Shown: in pieces, positions 9,024 through 18,776 of the stretch | Numbering within the stretch: the stretch's first letter is position 1 | How the letters are laid out: every line of letters begins with the position of its first letter | From: an uncultured Gemmiger sp. | GTDB taxonomy: Bacteria > Bacillota > Clostridia > Oscillospirales > Ruminococcaceae | Length of the DNA stretch: 57,688 bases | NCBI GenBank assembly: GCA_949295035.1 | Contig: CASFJO010000078.1 | Location: 1 to 57,688 of the forward strand | Reading direction: 5' to 3' | Notes under the pieces: model-generated | Told to the model about the DNA's origin: nothing | What the model saw: the letters and a program-made list of their open reading frames with translations, nothing else | Databases searched by the model: none | Program-made: the position numbers and the translations under genes

Positions 9024-9290
9024 AAACCAAAAACGCCGCCTCCGTCTGCCCTTTCGGGCAGACGGAGGCGGCGAACAGCCGCGGTTCCACTCCGCATTGT
9101 TTACTTATTGCCGCCGGTAACGGGGCGATCCGCAGAGGATTACCGGGCCCAAAACGGGCGTTCACCCTCCGTGCTCCCGGGCGCACTTCCCGCGGCAGCC
9201 TGCCCAAGGGGGCTTGCAGCCCATGGCCCCCTCTCTCTGTGGTCGCTTGCCGGGTACTCTGCCCGATCAGACGCATTTTTCGTATGTGTT
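9024..9290 (-). promoter_or_regulatory. Cysteine T-box leader of cysS
   Basis: On the minus strand the leader has an AGAGA-type stem I element and then a bulge with the codon TGC (9218-9216, in GGCTGCAAGCC), the expected cysteine specifier. The T-box core TGGAACCGCG lies at 9080-9089. A 17-bp terminator stem with GAAA loop (9035-9072) ends in a T-rich tract at 9024-9034. Uncharged tRNA-Cys would pair with the T-box core and prevent the terminator from forming, raising cysS expression. Confidence 0.93.
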
Positions 9291-9293
9291 TTT

Positions 9294-9322
9294 ATTATAC
9301 GGGCCGCCGCCGGGCAAGTCAA
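9294..9322 (-). promoter_or_regulatory. Promoter of the T-box/cysS transcript
   Basis: TTGACT (9317-9322) and TATAAT (9294-9299) on the minus strand, 17 bases apart. Confidence 0.85.
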
Positions 9323-9335
9323 GCCTGAAGGCGGT

Positions 9336-9920
9336 TCATTTGGCGGTATTGATAAACTGGCGGTTCTGCCAGATGTACTGCACGCCGCTGAGCACGGTGA
9401 CCAGCGCCACCAGCCAGCACAGGCCCTGGCTGACCAGATAAAAGATCTGGTTGGCCGCCAGGCTGCCGCCTACGCTCAGCGCGCCCAGCCCGAAGTAGTA
9501 GACCAGTATGGTGACCATCTGCAGCACGGTTTTGATCTTGCCCCACCAGTTGGCGGCTATGACCCGCCCGCCGGGAGCGCTGGCGGCGACCATCCGTACC
9601 CCGGACACCGCGAACTCCCGCGCCAGAATCAGGGTGAGTACCACCGGGCTGCATACCCCGTCCTTCATCATATAGAGGAAGGCGGTGGTGGTGAGCAGCT
9701 TGTCGGCCAGGGGATCGGCAAATTTGCCGAAATCGGTGACCAGACGCCAGCGGCGGGCCAGATACCCGTCCAGGAAATCGGTGAAACTCGCCACGGCGAA
9801 CACAGCCCCGGCCAAAAAATACCCCGCCGGCTGGTAGGCCAGCAGCACCCCGTTGGCGAACAGCATAAACACCGGCACCAGCAAGATGCGCAGCAGGGTG
9901 AGTTTGTTGGGAAGATTCAT
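9336..9920 (-). CDS. pgsA: CDP-diacylglycerol-glycerol-3-phosphate phosphatidyltransferase
   Basis: Makes phosphatidylglycerol phosphate from CDP-diacylglycerol and glycerol 3-phosphate, in the membrane. The 194-residue protein has the full CDP-alcohol transferase motif: D51-G52, A55-R56, G65, D69 and D73 with the exact family spacing, embedded among about five hydrophobic spans. AAGGAG lies upstream of the ATG at 9920. It sits 52 bases after rimO in the same direction and is probably co-transcribed with it, as in many Firmicutes. Confidence 0.95.
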   Translation of the reverse strand: MNLPNKLTLLRILLVPVFMLFANGVLLAYQPAGYFLAGAVFAVASFTDFLDGYLARRWRLVTDFGKFADPLADKLLTTTAFLYMMKDGVCSPVVLTLILAREFAVSGVRMVAASAPGGRVIAANWWGKIKTVLQMVTILVYYFGLGALSVGGSLAANQIFYLVSQGLCWLVALVTVLSGVQYIWQNRQFINTAK

Positions 9921-9972
9921 GGGGAAACGCTCCTTCTATAGAAACCGCCCGGGAGGGCCCGGGCGCGGCAGA

Positions 9973-11301
9973 TCACTCGGCGCAAGCGGCCGGCACACCG
10001 TACAGATCGTACAGGTCGCTCTCTTCTATGAGTATATCATAAAATTCGCCGGGGTAAAGGGGCATCTCGCTCAAAACGCAGACATTTCCGTCGATCTCGG
10101 GGGCGTCGGCGGCGCTGCGGCAGAGGTACAGGCCGGTCTCCTCGTCCACCCCGTCGCAGATCACCCGCACCGTCTGGCCTACCCGGGCGGCCTGCTTTTC
10201 CCCCATGATGCGGCCCTGGATCTCCATGATCCGGTCGGCCCGGCGCTGCTTTTCCGCCTCGTCGATCTGGCCGGGCATGGAAGCGGCCACCGTGTTCTCC
10301 TCGGCGCTGTAGGCAAAGCAGCCCAGCCGGTCAAACCGCACGTCATGTACGAACTGGCACAGTTCCTCAAACTGTGCCAGTGTTTCGCCGGGGAAACCCG
10401 CGATCAGGGTGGTGCGCAGCACGATGTCCGGGATGGCCGCCCGCAGCCGGGCAATGGCGCTGTCCACCGCGGCCCGGCCGCCCTTGCGGTTCATATTCTT
10501 CAAAATTTCGTCGCTGCAGTGCTGGATGGGCAGGTCCAGGTAGTTGACCACCTTGTCACAGGAGGCCAGTGTCTGAATAAACTCGTCGGTGATCCTCTCC
10601 GGATAGGCGTAGAGCAGCCGGATCCAGACCAGGCCTTCGATGGCGTTGAGCCCCCGCAGCAGTTCACAGATCTGGTTTTTTCCCAGATCGTCCCCGTAGG
10701 CAGTGGGGTCCTGGGCCACCACGATCAGTTCTTTGACCCCCTCCCCCGCCAGCCAGCGGGCCTCGGCCAGGCAATCCTCCAGCGGGCGGCTGCGCAGCGG
10801 GCCCCGGATCAGGGGGATGGCGCAGTAGTGGCAGCGGTTGTTGCAGCCCTCGGCGATCTTGAGATAGGCGTAGTGCCGGGGGGTGGAGATCACCCGGGCG
10901 CCGCCCAGCGCCAGGGCGGTCTTGAGGCCGTAGCTCTCCACCGGCTCGCCGCCGGCCACCCGTTCCAGAATGGCGGGCAGCGCCGCGTTGGAGCCGATGC
11001 CCACCACCGCGTCCACCTCCGGCATCTCCCGGCGGATCTGCTGGCGATACCGCTCGGCCAGGCAGCCGGTAACGATCACCTTGAGGGCCGGATTCTCCGC
11101 TTTGTAGGAGCAGACAGTGAGAATGGTCTCGATGGCCTCGGCCTTGGCGCTCTCGATAAAGCCGCAGGTATTGACGATGACCGCGTCGGCTTCCCGGGGC
11201 TCGGCCACGGTGGTGTGGCCCGCCCGCAGCAGGCTGTGGCAGAACACATCCGCGTCCACCTGGTTTTTCGGGCAGCCCAGCGAGATCACAGCGATTTTCA
11301 T
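9973..11301 (-). CDS. rimO: Ribosomal protein S12 methylthiotransferase RimO
   Basis: Radical-SAM enzyme that adds a methylthio group to the conserved aspartate of ribosomal protein S12. The 442 residues run in family order: an N-terminal UPF0004 domain (starting ISLGCPKNQVD, with NTCGFI), the radical SAM CNNRCHYC cluster-binding motif near residue 150, and a C-terminal TRAM domain. The ATG at 11301 is preceded by GGAGG; a 100-residue upstream extension of the open frame overlaps recX and is rejected. Lies between recX and pgsA. Confidence 0.95.
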   Translation of the reverse strand: MKIAVISLGCPKNQVDADVFCHSLLRAGHTTVAEPREADAVIVNTCGFIESAKAEAIETILTVCSYKAENPALKVIVTGCLAERYRQQIRREMPEVDAVVGIGSNAALPAILERVAGGEPVESYGLKTALALGGARVISTPRHYAYLKIAEGCNNRCHYCAIPLIRGPLRSRPLEDCLAEARWLAGEGVKELIVVAQDPTAYGDDLGKNQICELLRGLNAIEGLVWIRLLYAYPERITDEFIQTLASCDKVVNYLDLPIQHCSDEILKNMNRKGGRAAVDSAIARLRAAIPDIVLRTTLIAGFPGETLAQFEELCQFVHDVRFDRLGCFAYSAEENTVAASMPGQIDEAEKQRRADRIMEIQGRIMGEKQAARVGQTVRVICDGVDEETGLYLCRSAADAPEIDGNVCVLSEMPLYPGEFYDILIEESDLYDLYGVPAACAE

Positions 11302-11377
11302 AAGTACCTCCGTGTACGGCGACACCGCGCCGCCCCCCGCGGGGCGGTGCGGCGCCGGTTTGTCTTTGCGCGCGGGA

Positions 11378-12007
11378 TTACTCCTCCCGCCGCTCTTCCC
11401 AGGCGGCCAGCGCCGCCCGGATGTCCTCATGGGTAAAGCCCCGCCGTGCCAGGGCCGCCTTGACCTTGTCGGTCTCACCGGCGGCCAGGCGGGCGGCGTA
11501 GGGCCGTTCCAGCAGGCGGAGAATGGCCTGCCGGGCCGGGGACAGTTCCTCCCCGTTTTCCTCAAACAGTTCCGCCAGCGTATCCTCGATGATGCCCTCA
11601 TCCACCCCGCAGCGGCTCAGCTGCATCCGGATCTCCCGGGGGCTTTTGTTGCGGCGGGCCATCCAGGCCGCCTTCTGCCGGGCGAAAGAAGGGTCGTCCA
11701 GCAGGTCCAGCTGCTGCATCTTGGCCACCGCCGCGGCGGCGGAATGCTCGTCAAAGTCCCGGCAGAGCCGCTGGTACAGCTCCCCCGCGGCCCACAGCCG
11801 CACCGACAAACAGCGCAGCGCCTTGTCGCAGGCCTTGCGGGTGTCGCTGGCGGCCCGCAGTTCAGCCAGTTCTTCGGGGGAAAAACAATCCCCCTCCCGG
11901 ATAGAGCGGGCAAAGAATGTCTCGCTGTCCAGCGAAAAGAGAAAGCCCTCCTCCCCGAACAGGGCGGACCGGCCCCGCCGGGTGGTCTGGATGGCGGTGA
12001 TGCGCAT
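11378..12007 (-). CDS. recX: Regulatory protein RecX
   Basis: RecX family protein that binds RecA filaments and limits recombination and SOS activity. The 209 residues are helical and rich in Ala, Arg and Glu, with the repeated three-helix pattern of the family (for example LYQRL...DFDEHSAAAAVAKMQQLDLLDD, written here with a gap). Its ATG follows the recA stop directly (TAA then ATG, no gap), and the ribosome site GGAGG lies inside the last recA codons, so the two are translationally coupled. Confidence 0.92.
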   Translation of the reverse strand: MRITAIQTTRRGRSALFGEEGFLFSLDSETFFARSIREGDCFSPEELAELRAASDTRKACDKALRCLSVRLWAAGELYQRLCRDFDEHSAAAAVAKMQQLDLLDDPSFARQKAAWMARRNKSPREIRMQLSRCGVDEGIIEDTLAELFEENGEELSPARQAILRLLERPYAARLAAGETDKVKAALARRGFTHEDIRAALAAWEERREE

Positions 12008-13165
12008 TTAGTCCTCCACCATGATATCCAGATCGGCTTCTTTGGCGCGGGCAACCGCGTCGGAGGGAAGCGGCGCGGTGGCGGCGGGCGCGGGCACGGT
12101 GACCGGCTCGATCTTGCCCTTCTTGCCGGCAGCCAGCAGCTTGTCGGCGTTGGCGCGCACAAGGCCCTCCACCTCGGCCATGAAGTCGGGGTGCTCCTTC
12201 AGGTAGACCTTCACGTTGTCGCGGCCCTGGCCCAGGCGGGTGTCGCCGTAACTGAACCAGGCGCCGCTCTTCTGGATGATGCCCAGCCGCACCGCCAGGT
12301 CCAGCACCTCGCCGGTCTTGGAGATGCCCTCGCCGAACATGATGTCAAACTCGGCCTCTTTGAAGGGAGGCGCCACCTTGTTCTTGACCACCTTGGCCCG
12401 GGTGCGGTTGCCGATGAACTGGCCGCTGGCGTCCTTGAGGCCCTCGATGCGGCGCACGTCGATCCGCACGCTGGAGTAGTATTTCAGCGCCCGGCCGCCG
12501 GCGGTGACCTCCGGGTTTCCGTAGACCACGCCCACCTTTTCACGCAGCTGGTTGATGAAGATGGCCACCGTGTTGGTTTTGCCGATGACGCCGGTGAGCT
12601 TGCGCAGCGCCTGGCTCATCAGACGGGCCTGCAGGCCCACGTGGGAATCCCCCATCTCGCCCTCGATCTCGGCGCGGGGCACCATGGCGGCCACCGAGTC
12701 GATGACGATGGCGTCGATCGCGCCGGAGCGCACCAGCGCCTCACAGATCTCCAGCGCCTGCTCGCCGGTGTCCGGCTGGCTGACCAGCAGGCTGTCGATA
12801 TCCACTCCCAGCGCCCGGGCGTACACCGGGTCCAGGGCGTGCTCCACGTCGATAAAGGCCACCTCGCCGCCGGCCTTCTGGGCCTCGGCCAGCACGTGCA
12901 GCGCCAGGGTGGTCTTGCCGCTGGATTCCGGCCCGTAGATCTCGATCACGCGGCCGCGGGGCATGCCGCCCACCCCCAGCGCCAGATCCAGCGAAAGGCT
13001 GCCGGTGGAGATGGCGTCCACCTGCATGGCCACGTTGGCCCCCAGTTTCATGACGGCGCCCTTGCCGAACTGCTTTTCGATCTGCGCCAGCGCGGTCTCC
13101 AGCGCGGCCTTCTTGTCGCCGCCCTGCTTTTTTTCCGGGGAAGGTGTGTTCTTCTTTTCAGCCAT
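12008..13165 (-). CDS. recA: Recombinase RecA
   Basis: Strand-exchange ATPase of homologous recombination and co-protease of the SOS response. The 385 residues contain the Walker A motif GPESSGKTT, loop L2 and the ATPase core of near-universal sequence. The C-terminal tail is acidic and Ala/Pro-rich. The start at 13165 is chosen because the next residues match the family N-terminus and GGAG lies upstream. A promoter overlaps the 3' end of prmC. No Cheo-type LexA box (GAAC, four bases, GTTC) was seen in the upstream 120 bases. Confidence 0.97.
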   Translation of the reverse strand: MAEKKNTPSPEKKQGGDKKAALETALAQIEKQFGKGAVMKLGANVAMQVDAISTGSLSLDLALGVGGMPRGRVIEIYGPESSGKTTLALHVLAEAQKAGGEVAFIDVEHALDPVYARALGVDIDSLLVSQPDTGEQALEICEALVRSGAIDAIVIDSVAAMVPRAEIEGEMGDSHVGLQARLMSQALRKLTGVIGKTNTVAIFINQLREKVGVVYGNPEVTAGGRALKYYSSVRIDVRRIEGLKDASGQFIGNRTRAKVVKNKVAPPFKEAEFDIMFGEGISKTGEVLDLAVRLGIIQKSGAWFSYGDTRLGQGRDNVKVYLKEHPDFMAEVEGLVRANADKLLAAGKKGKIEPVTVPAPAATAPLPSDAVARAKEADLDIMVED

Positions 13166-13240
13166 ATCCTTGCAGCTCCTTTGAATCCGCCCGCGGGCGG
13201 GAATTGTGTTGCCGGGGCCGCCGGGGCGGCCCATATCTAT

Positions 13241-13269
13241 AGTATACCCGATTTCCCGGGGAATTACAA
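13241..13269 (-). promoter_or_regulatory. Promoter of recA-recX
   Basis: TTGTAA (13264-13269) and TATACT (13241-13246) on the minus strand, 17 bases apart. The -35 box overlaps the prmC stop codon. Confidence 0.65.
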
Positions 13270-14148
13270 CCATAAGTTGTTTCTATTTTGCGTTTTTTTT
13301 GCCCAGACCACCCGGGCATTCCCCCCATAGTCCTGTTGGCCGCCGATCTCCGTCCAGCCGTGGGCGGCCAGCAGCGCCCGCACAGCCTCGTCCTGCCGCC
13401 AGCCGATCTCCAGCACCAGCCAGCCGCCGCCGCGCAGCGGACGCCGGTAGGCAGCGGCGATGTGGCGGTAGAAGTCCAGCCCGTCGGTGCCGGCGGCCAG
13501 GGCCATGGCCGGCTCGAAGGTCACCTCCGGCTGAAGGGCGTCCATCTCCGCGCCGGTCAGATAGGGCGGGTTGGAGACGATCAGGTCCAGCTGGTCATCC
13601 GGCAAGGTGTCCTGCCAGGTGAACACATCCCCCCGCACCGGCACGGGGGCCGGGCCCGGGCGGGCGGCGGTTTGTTCGGCGCAGTTGCGGCGCAGGTATT
13701 CAAAGGCCTCGGGGCTCTTTTCCAGCAGGGTGACCCGGGCGGCCGGCACCAGGCTGCGCACCCCCAGGCCCAGCGCGCCGGTGCCGGCGCACAGGTCCAG
13801 CACACGGGGAGCAGCCAGACCCCGCACCTGGGCGGCGGCGGCCTCGCAGACCACTTCGGTATCCGCCCGCGGGATCAGCACCCCCGGCCCCACCGCCAGC
13901 TCCATATTCAAAAAGGGCCAGCGCCCCGCCAGATATTGCAGCGGGACACGGGCGGCCCGGCGTTCCGCCATCTCCTCCAGCCGGGCGGCCTCGCTTTTTG
14001 AGAGGGGGGCGTCGTCCAACCGGGGGTCCCGGCCGGTGACAAAGCGCAGCAGCCAGGCCGCGTCGAAAGCCGGGTCGGGGCAGCCGGCCCGGGCCAGGCG
14101 TTCGGTCAGCGCCGCCAGTGTTTGGCGAGGGGAGGGGCCGGTCACCAC
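13264..14148 (-). CDS. prmC: Peptide-chain release factor glutamine methyltransferase
   Basis: Methylates the GGQ glutamine of release factors RF1 and RF2. The 294 residues show an N-terminal helical domain, SAM-binding motif I ([13 protein letters not shown]) and the substrate-binding NPPY motif (IVSNPPYL). The start is GTG at 14148, overlapping the end of the DUF1385 gene by 7 bases, so the two are translationally coupled. This DUF1385-prmC pairing is common in Firmicutes, often next to prfA. Confidence 0.93.
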   Translation of the reverse strand: MVTGPSPRQTLAALTERLARAGCPDPAFDAAWLLRFVTGRDPRLDDAPLSKSEAARLEEMAERRAARVPLQYLAGRWPFLNMELAVGPGVLIPRADTEVVCEAAAAQVRGLAAPRVLDLCAGTGALGLGVRSLVPAARVTLLEKSPEAFEYLRRNCAEQTAARPGPAPVPVRGDVFTWQDTLPDDQLDLIVSNPPYLTGAEMDALQPEVTFEPAMALAAGTDGLDFYRHIAAAYRRPLRGGGWLVLEIGWRQDEAVRALLAAHGWTEIGGQQDYGGNARVVWAKKTQNRNNLWL

Positions 14149-15086
14149 AGCCCGTCCTCCGGCTTGTCCGGCAGCACGGGGGTCACGGCGGCAATGGCCA
14201 CCTCGATCATGGAATCGTCCGGCTCAAAGGTGGTCAGCCGCTGGAGCCACAGCCCCGGCGCGCTGACGATACGGGTGAACAGGTTGTTGTACCGGCCCGC
14301 CAGTTTGATGAGCTCGTAGCTGATGCCCATGACCACCGGCAGCAGCAGCAGCTTGTACACCACCCGCAAAGCGGTGCTGGGCCAGGGCAGCACGCTGGAC
14401 ACCAGGATGCTGATCAGGATCACCAGAAAGATGAAACTGGTGCCGCACCGGGGATGGAACCGCCGGCAGGGGCGGATGTTCTCCACCGTAAGCGGCAGAC
14501 CGGCCTCGTAGCAGGCGATGGTCTTGTGCTCGGCCCCGTGGTACTGGAACAACCGGTGGATCTCCTTCATGCGGCTGCACAGGTACATGTAGCTGAGAAA
14601 AATGATCATCTTGAAGATGCCCTCCAGCAAAGCGCGGAAACCGTCCAGCGGCAGCACCCTGGCCAGCAGACCGGTGAGCAGGGTGGGCAGCACCAGAAAC
14701 AGCAGGATGGCCAGCGCACCGCCGGCCAGCGCCGCCAGCGCCATGATGACCGACTGGAGTTTTTCGCCGGCATGGGCCTCCAGCCAGGCGTCAAAGCGGG
14801 ATTTTTCCGCCTGCTGTTCCTCCTCGGTCATACTCAGTTCGGCGGAGTGCATCAGGTACCGGTAGCCCAGCACCATATTCTCCACCATGGCCAGCACCCC
14901 CCGCACAAAGGGGATGCGGGCCCAGGCGTGGTGGCGCACGGTATCGTAGCTCAGGTCGATCACGCCGTCGGGCTTGCGCACGGCCACGCAGATCTTTTCC
15001 GGGCCGCGCATCATGATGCCCTCCATGAGGGCCTGGCCGCCCACGCTGGTCTTGAAGCGTTCTTTCGGGGTCTGTTGGGTAGGCAT
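14142..15086 (-). CDS. DUF1385 (YqhQ-like) membrane protein
   Basis: A 314-residue DUF1385 protein of unknown biochemical function. Family signatures visible are GGQALMEGIMMRGP near the N-terminus (about 17-30) and YHGAEHKTIACYE with RFHPRCGTSF in the middle. Those conserved His, Glu and Cys residues have led to suggestions of metal binding. Four or five hydrophobic spans surround them. The ATG at 15086 follows AAGGAG. It overlaps prmC at its 3' end. Confidence 0.88.
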   Translation of the reverse strand: MPTQQTPKERFKTSVGGQALMEGIMMRGPEKICVAVRKPDGVIDLSYDTVRHHAWARIPFVRGVLAMVENMVLGYRYLMHSAELSMTEEEQQAEKSRFDAWLEAHAGEKLQSVIMALAALAGGALAILLFLVLPTLLTGLLARVLPLDGFRALLEGIFKMIIFLSYMYLCSRMKEIHRLFQYHGAEHKTIACYEAGLPLTVENIRPCRRFHPRCGTSFIFLVILISILVSSVLPWPSTALRVVYKLLLLPVVMGISYELIKLAGRYNNLFTRIVSAPGLWLQRLTTFEPDDSMIEVAIAAVTPVLPDKPEDGLW

Positions 15087-15179
15087 GGATTCTCCTTTCG
15101 GGGCGGCCGGACCGGCCGCCGGCGCGCCGCGGGGTTTCCGGCCCGGCGCTGGCCGCGATACGGGCAGCAAAACAGGGGA

Positions 15180-16619
15180 TCAGGGGTCCGGCTGAACGTG
15201 GCCGGGTATGTACAGGGGCAGACGGATCTTGACGGTGGTGCCTTTTCCCGGTTCGGAGTCGATGTCCACCGTGCCGTCCATGGCGGTGATGATCTCATCC
15301 ACCACCGCAAGGCCGATGCCGCTGCCGCGCACCGCGCCCTTTCCCTTGAAGAATTTCAGTTTTACGTTTTCCAGATCTTCCGGGTCGATGCCGCGGCCCT
15401 CGTCCCGGATAAGCACATAGGCGTTCTCCCCGTCGTCCAGCAGGTCCAGCGTGATGGCCCCGCCCGGCGAGGAGTACTTGATGGCATTGTCCAGCACGTT
15501 GATGAACACCTGCCGCAGCCGGCCCGCGTCCCCCAGGATGGGCAGGGGCAGGTCCGGCTCTTCATAGATCAGCCGCATCCCTTCCTGCCGGATGCGGGCT
15601 TCCACAAAGAGGGCCGCGTCAGTGAGTTCCGCCACCAGGTCCAGCGGCTCCAGTTCCATCCTGATGCCGTTCTGCATCCGGGAAAAGTCCAGCAATTCCT
15701 CCACCATATCGTAGAGCCGGTCGGTCTCCCGGCCGATGATGGCGATGCCCTTGCGGTAGTTCTCGTCCTCCGGGTCGCGGATCTGGGCGATGGTCTCCAC
15801 CCAGCCCCGGATGCTGGTGAGCGGGGTGCGCAGTTCATGGCTGACCGAGGAGATAAAATCGTTTTTCAGCTTTTCGGTCTTGCTCAGGTCCTCAGCCATC
15901 TGGTTGATGGTGGCGCACAGGCGGCCGATCTCGTCGTTCTTGTCCTCGGTCTCGGGCAGGCGGGCGCTCAGATCCCCCCGGGCGATCCGGGCGGCGATGT
16001 TCTCCACCTGGCCCAGCGGATTGACGATGGACCGCACGAAAAACAGCCCTGACCACAAGCTGAACGCCAGAATCACGGCGATCAGCGCCAGGCTGATGAC
16101 CGCGTTCTGGGTGAGGGCGTCGTCCACCAGTTCCAGGCTGGTGGACATGCGCAGCGCGGCCACATCCTCGGCCGCGTAAGGGGTAAGCATGGTGATGGCC
16201 AGCACCCGCTCTCCCGCGGCGGAGGTATAGATGCGCCGGGCGGTGCCGCCGGCCTCCACCGCGGCCTCCAGTTCTTCACGCCAGCCCTTTTCCTTTTCGG
16301 CCGGCAGATACCCACTGGAGGTGGCGATAAGTTCGCCGTCCGCGTCCAGCAGCATAAATTCAAACTTGTCCTTGGCGTCGAACTGCTCCACCATCCGGCG
16401 CAGCGCCAGGCTGCGGGCCTGGGCGGTGGCGGCGGCGGTGGGGCCCACGTTCATCTTCAGCTGGCCGGAGATGCTGGAGAACCGGCTCAGGATGGCCTGC
16501 TCCACGCCGCTGTAGTAACTTTGGCGGTTGGCCACCAGAAACACCGCTTCGGCCAGCACCAGCGCCACCAGCGTGACCAGAAGGCTGCCGGTGAGCCAGC
16601 GTTTGGTGATACTGTTCAT
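15180..16619 (-). CDS. Sensor histidine kinase with extracytoplasmic sensor and HAMP
   Basis: A 479-residue membrane histidine kinase. Order: membrane span (about 9-30), an extracytoplasmic region of about 135 residues, a second span (about 172-195), HAMP, then HisKA with phospho-acceptor His in SHELRTPLTS, and a HATPase domain with N-box NVLDNAIKYSS and G-boxes DEGRGI and GSGIGLAVV. It lies 36 bases after the response regulator, its likely partner. The arrangement resembles PhoR/VicK-type kinases, but the PAS domain and the signal are not identifiable. Confidence 0.9.
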   Translation of the reverse strand: MNSITKRWLTGSLLVTLVALVLAEAVFLVANRQSYYSGVEQAILSRFSSISGQLKMNVGPTAAATAQARSLALRRMVEQFDAKDKFEFMLLDADGELIATSSGYLPAEKEKGWREELEAAVEAGGTARRIYTSAAGERVLAITMLTPYAAEDVAALRMSTSLELVDDALTQNAVISLALIAVILAFSLWSGLFFVRSIVNPLGQVENIAARIARGDLSARLPETEDKNDEIGRLCATINQMAEDLSKTEKLKNDFISSVSHELRTPLTSIRGWVETIAQIRDPEDENYRKGIAIIGRETDRLYDMVEELLDFSRMQNGIRMELEPLDLVAELTDAALFVEARIRQEGMRLIYEEPDLPLPILGDAGRLRQVFINVLDNAIKYSSPGGAITLDLLDDGENAYVLIRDEGRGIDPEDLENVKLKFFKGKGAVRGSGIGLAVVDEIITAMDGTVDIDSEPGKGTTVKIRLPLYIPGHVQPDP

Positions 16620-16655
16620 GGCGGCCTCCTTTCCGGCGCAAAGTCAGCGGAGCGG

Positions 16656-17357
16656 TCAGCCGTTCCAGCGGTATCCGTAGCCCCATACGGTGAGGATATG
16701 CTTGGGCTGGGAAGGCTCGTCCTCGATCTTCATGCGAAGGCGGCGGATGTTCACGTCCACGATCTTCACATCGCCGTAGTAGTTTTCTCCCCATACTCCT
16801 TCCAGGATCTTTTCCCGCACCAGGGCGGTGCCGGGATTCTGGAAGAACAGTTCCATGATCTGAAACTCCACCTGGGTCAGGTCAATGGGCGCGCCGTCCT
16901 TATACAGGATGCGGGCCTTTTCGTCCAGCACGAAACTGCCGCTGACCAGCCTTGTCTCGGGCGGGGCGCTGTCGGCAGGCGCGGCGCCGGCCCGGGCCAC
17001 CCGGCGGCAGAGCGCCTCGATGCGGGCCAGCAGTTCCGACACGCTGAAGGGTTTGGTCATATAGTCGTCGGCCCCGATGGACAGGCCCCGGATCTTATCC
17101 GATTCCAGGCCTTTCGCGCTCAGGATGATAATGCCGATGGCCGGATCGTCCCGGCGGATGGTCTCGCACAGGGAAAAGCCGTTCATTCCGGGCAGCATCA
17201 CATCCAGCACCGCCGCGTCGCAGCGCTGAGCGCTGAGCAGTTCCAGCCCGCGCTCGGCGGTGGGGGCCTCCAGCACCTCGTACCCCGCCATGCGCAGGTT
17301 GAGGGCGACCAGCTCCCGGATGCTGGTCTCGTCTTCCACTACCAGTACACGTTTCAT
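16656..17357 (-). CDS. OmpR-family response regulator
   Basis: A 233-residue regulator. The receiver domain (1-118) has acidic residues EDE near the N-terminus, phospho-acceptor Asp in AAVLDVMLPG (about 52) and Lys in MTKPF. A winged-helix OmpR/PhoB DNA-binding domain ends in VWGYGYRWNG. It is transcribed between the lipoprotein gene (56 bases upstream) and the kinase (36 bases downstream), forming a three-gene signalling operon. Confidence 0.93.
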   Translation of the reverse strand: MKRVLVVEDETSIRELVALNLRMAGYEVLEAPTAERGLELLSAQRCDAAVLDVMLPGMNGFSLCETIRRDDPAIGIIILSAKGLESDKIRGLSIGADDYMTKPFSVSELLARIEALCRRVARAGAAPADSAPPETRLVSGSFVLDEKARILYKDGAPIDLTQVEFQIMELFFQNPGTALVREKILEGVWGENYYGDVKIVDVNIRRLRMKIEDEPSQPKHILTVWGYGYRWNG

Positions 17358-17413
17358 AGGGTTTGGACCTCCTTTACCGCCCGCGGGCGGCGCGATTTAC
17401 CACAAAAAGGCGC

Positions 17414-18706
17414 TTACAGCACCAGAGTTCGTTTGCTCAGACTGTCCAGATTGAACATCTTGGTCTCCGGCCCCAGCCGGGCGCCCACCTGCTGGGAGCC
17501 TATGGTGGCAATGCGGGTATAGCCCACCAGGCTGGTGGTCAGCGGGGCCACCCGCACCCGCAGATACAGCGTATCCCCGGTCAGATCCCGGATCTCCCAG
17601 CCGTCGGCGCCGCTGTCGCACAGCGATATCTCCCCCTGCAGCCCGAAGGGAACCGGCAGATAGTAGCCGTACTCCTCATCCAACACCCCGAAACTGACCT
17701 GCCAGGCCCGGGAGCCGGAGTAGGCGTTCCAGACCACGAAGCTCAGCCGGTGTTCCTGCAGCAGGCTGGTGACCCCCAGCGAATCGTCCTGGGCCTGGGT
17801 GGGGATCTCCACGGTGCCGTCGCCATTTACGTCCATGCTGTACAGGCTACCGTAGTACCGGAGGCTGGCGTTGTACAGGTCCACGCCGCCCGGTTCGGGC
17901 ACCGGTTCCAGCTGACGGCCCGCCTCATCGCACCGGAACAGGCAGCTGGCCATATACGAACCGGAAGAACCCACCAGCCCGTCCATCACAAGATAATGCC
18001 CGCCGTCCGAGCCGCGGCTGATCTGCAGGGCGGCGCAGTCCACAAAGCGGGTATCGGTGAGAAGTTCCTGCCCGATGGTGAACCCGTCCGGCCCGGCGGT
18101 GAGCAGCTTGAGCCGCAGGCCGCCCTCGGCCACCGGAGCCACCACCACCAGATCCTCCACCCCGCGGCCGGTGATATCCGCCACCAGATAGCGGGAATAG
18201 GCTTCCTGCAGCACGCAGTTCAGGGTACTGTCCTGATAATCGTAGACCGCCAGATACTGGTCGCCCTGGGGGCTGGCATAGCCCACCACCAGCTGTTGGG
18301 CACTGCTGCCCTCCTGCAAGCTGGCCAGGCTGACGCTGTCCACCTCGGTGGAGAGGCCCTCCTGCTCCTGGGTAACGGTCCAGCCGGAATCGGCCTGTTC
18401 CAGAATCGCCACATGCACGTTCTGGCCCTTGGCGGCGCTGGTGTAAAGCACCGCCGCGTCCTGCACGCCGTCCCCGTCCAGATCGCCGAACACAAAGGGG
18501 GAGAGTCCCTGACCGCTGGTGGGGTATTTGAGCTGGGCGCTCTCCCCCAGATAACTGTCCAGCGCCTTCTGCACCTGGCTGTGCTGCCCCGAAAGCTGCG
18601 GCGCCCGCAGCAGTTCCTCCACCGAAGGGGTGGCGGTGGACAGGCTGCAGCCCGCCAGCAGGCAAAGCGTCGCCGCCGCTGCCGTCAAACCGATCCCCAG
18701 CCGCAT
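17414..18706 (-). CDS. Lipoprotein with calcium-binding-type repeats, first gene of a two-component operon
   Basis: A 430-residue secreted lipoprotein; the signal peptide ends LLAGC with Cys20 as the lipidation site. Two Asp-rich loops have the DxDxDGxxD pattern: D75-D83 (FGDLDGDGVQD) and a later one, MDVNGDGTVEIP. These are typical of FG-GAP/VCBS-like beta-propeller repeats or EF-hand-like calcium sites. The function is unknown. As it heads the operon with the response regulator and kinase, it may be a sensor accessory protein; that is inference. The ATG at 18706 is preceded by AAGGGGG. Confidence 0.82.
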   Translation of the reverse strand: MRLGIGLTAAAATLCLLAGCSLSTATPSVEELLRAPQLSGQHSQVQKALDSYLGESAQLKYPTSGQGLSPFVFGDLDGDGVQDAAVLYTSAAKGQNVHVAILEQADSGWTVTQEQEGLSTEVDSVSLASLQEGSSAQQLVVGYASPQGDQYLAVYDYQDSTLNCVLQEAYSRYLVADITGRGVEDLVVVAPVAEGGLRLKLLTAGPDGFTIGQELLTDTRFVDCAALQISRGSDGGHYLVMDGLVGSSGSYMASCLFRCDEAGRQLEPVPEPGGVDLYNASLRYYGSLYSMDVNGDGTVEIPTQAQDDSLGVTSLLQEHRLSFVVWNAYSGSRAWQVSFGVLDEEYGYYLPVPFGLQGEISLCDSGADGWEIRDLTGDTLYLRVRVAPLTTSLVGYTRIATIGSQQVGARLGPETKMFNLDSLSKRTLVL

Positions 18707-18776
18707 GGACTGCCGCCCCCTTTCGCATGTTTCGCGGCCGCCCGCCGGGGGCCGCAAAGCAGGTTACACAGGGTTT

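Noticed and set aside
13166-13290. LexA/Cheo box before recA
   Set aside because: No GAAC, four bases, GTTC pattern could be found around the promoter.
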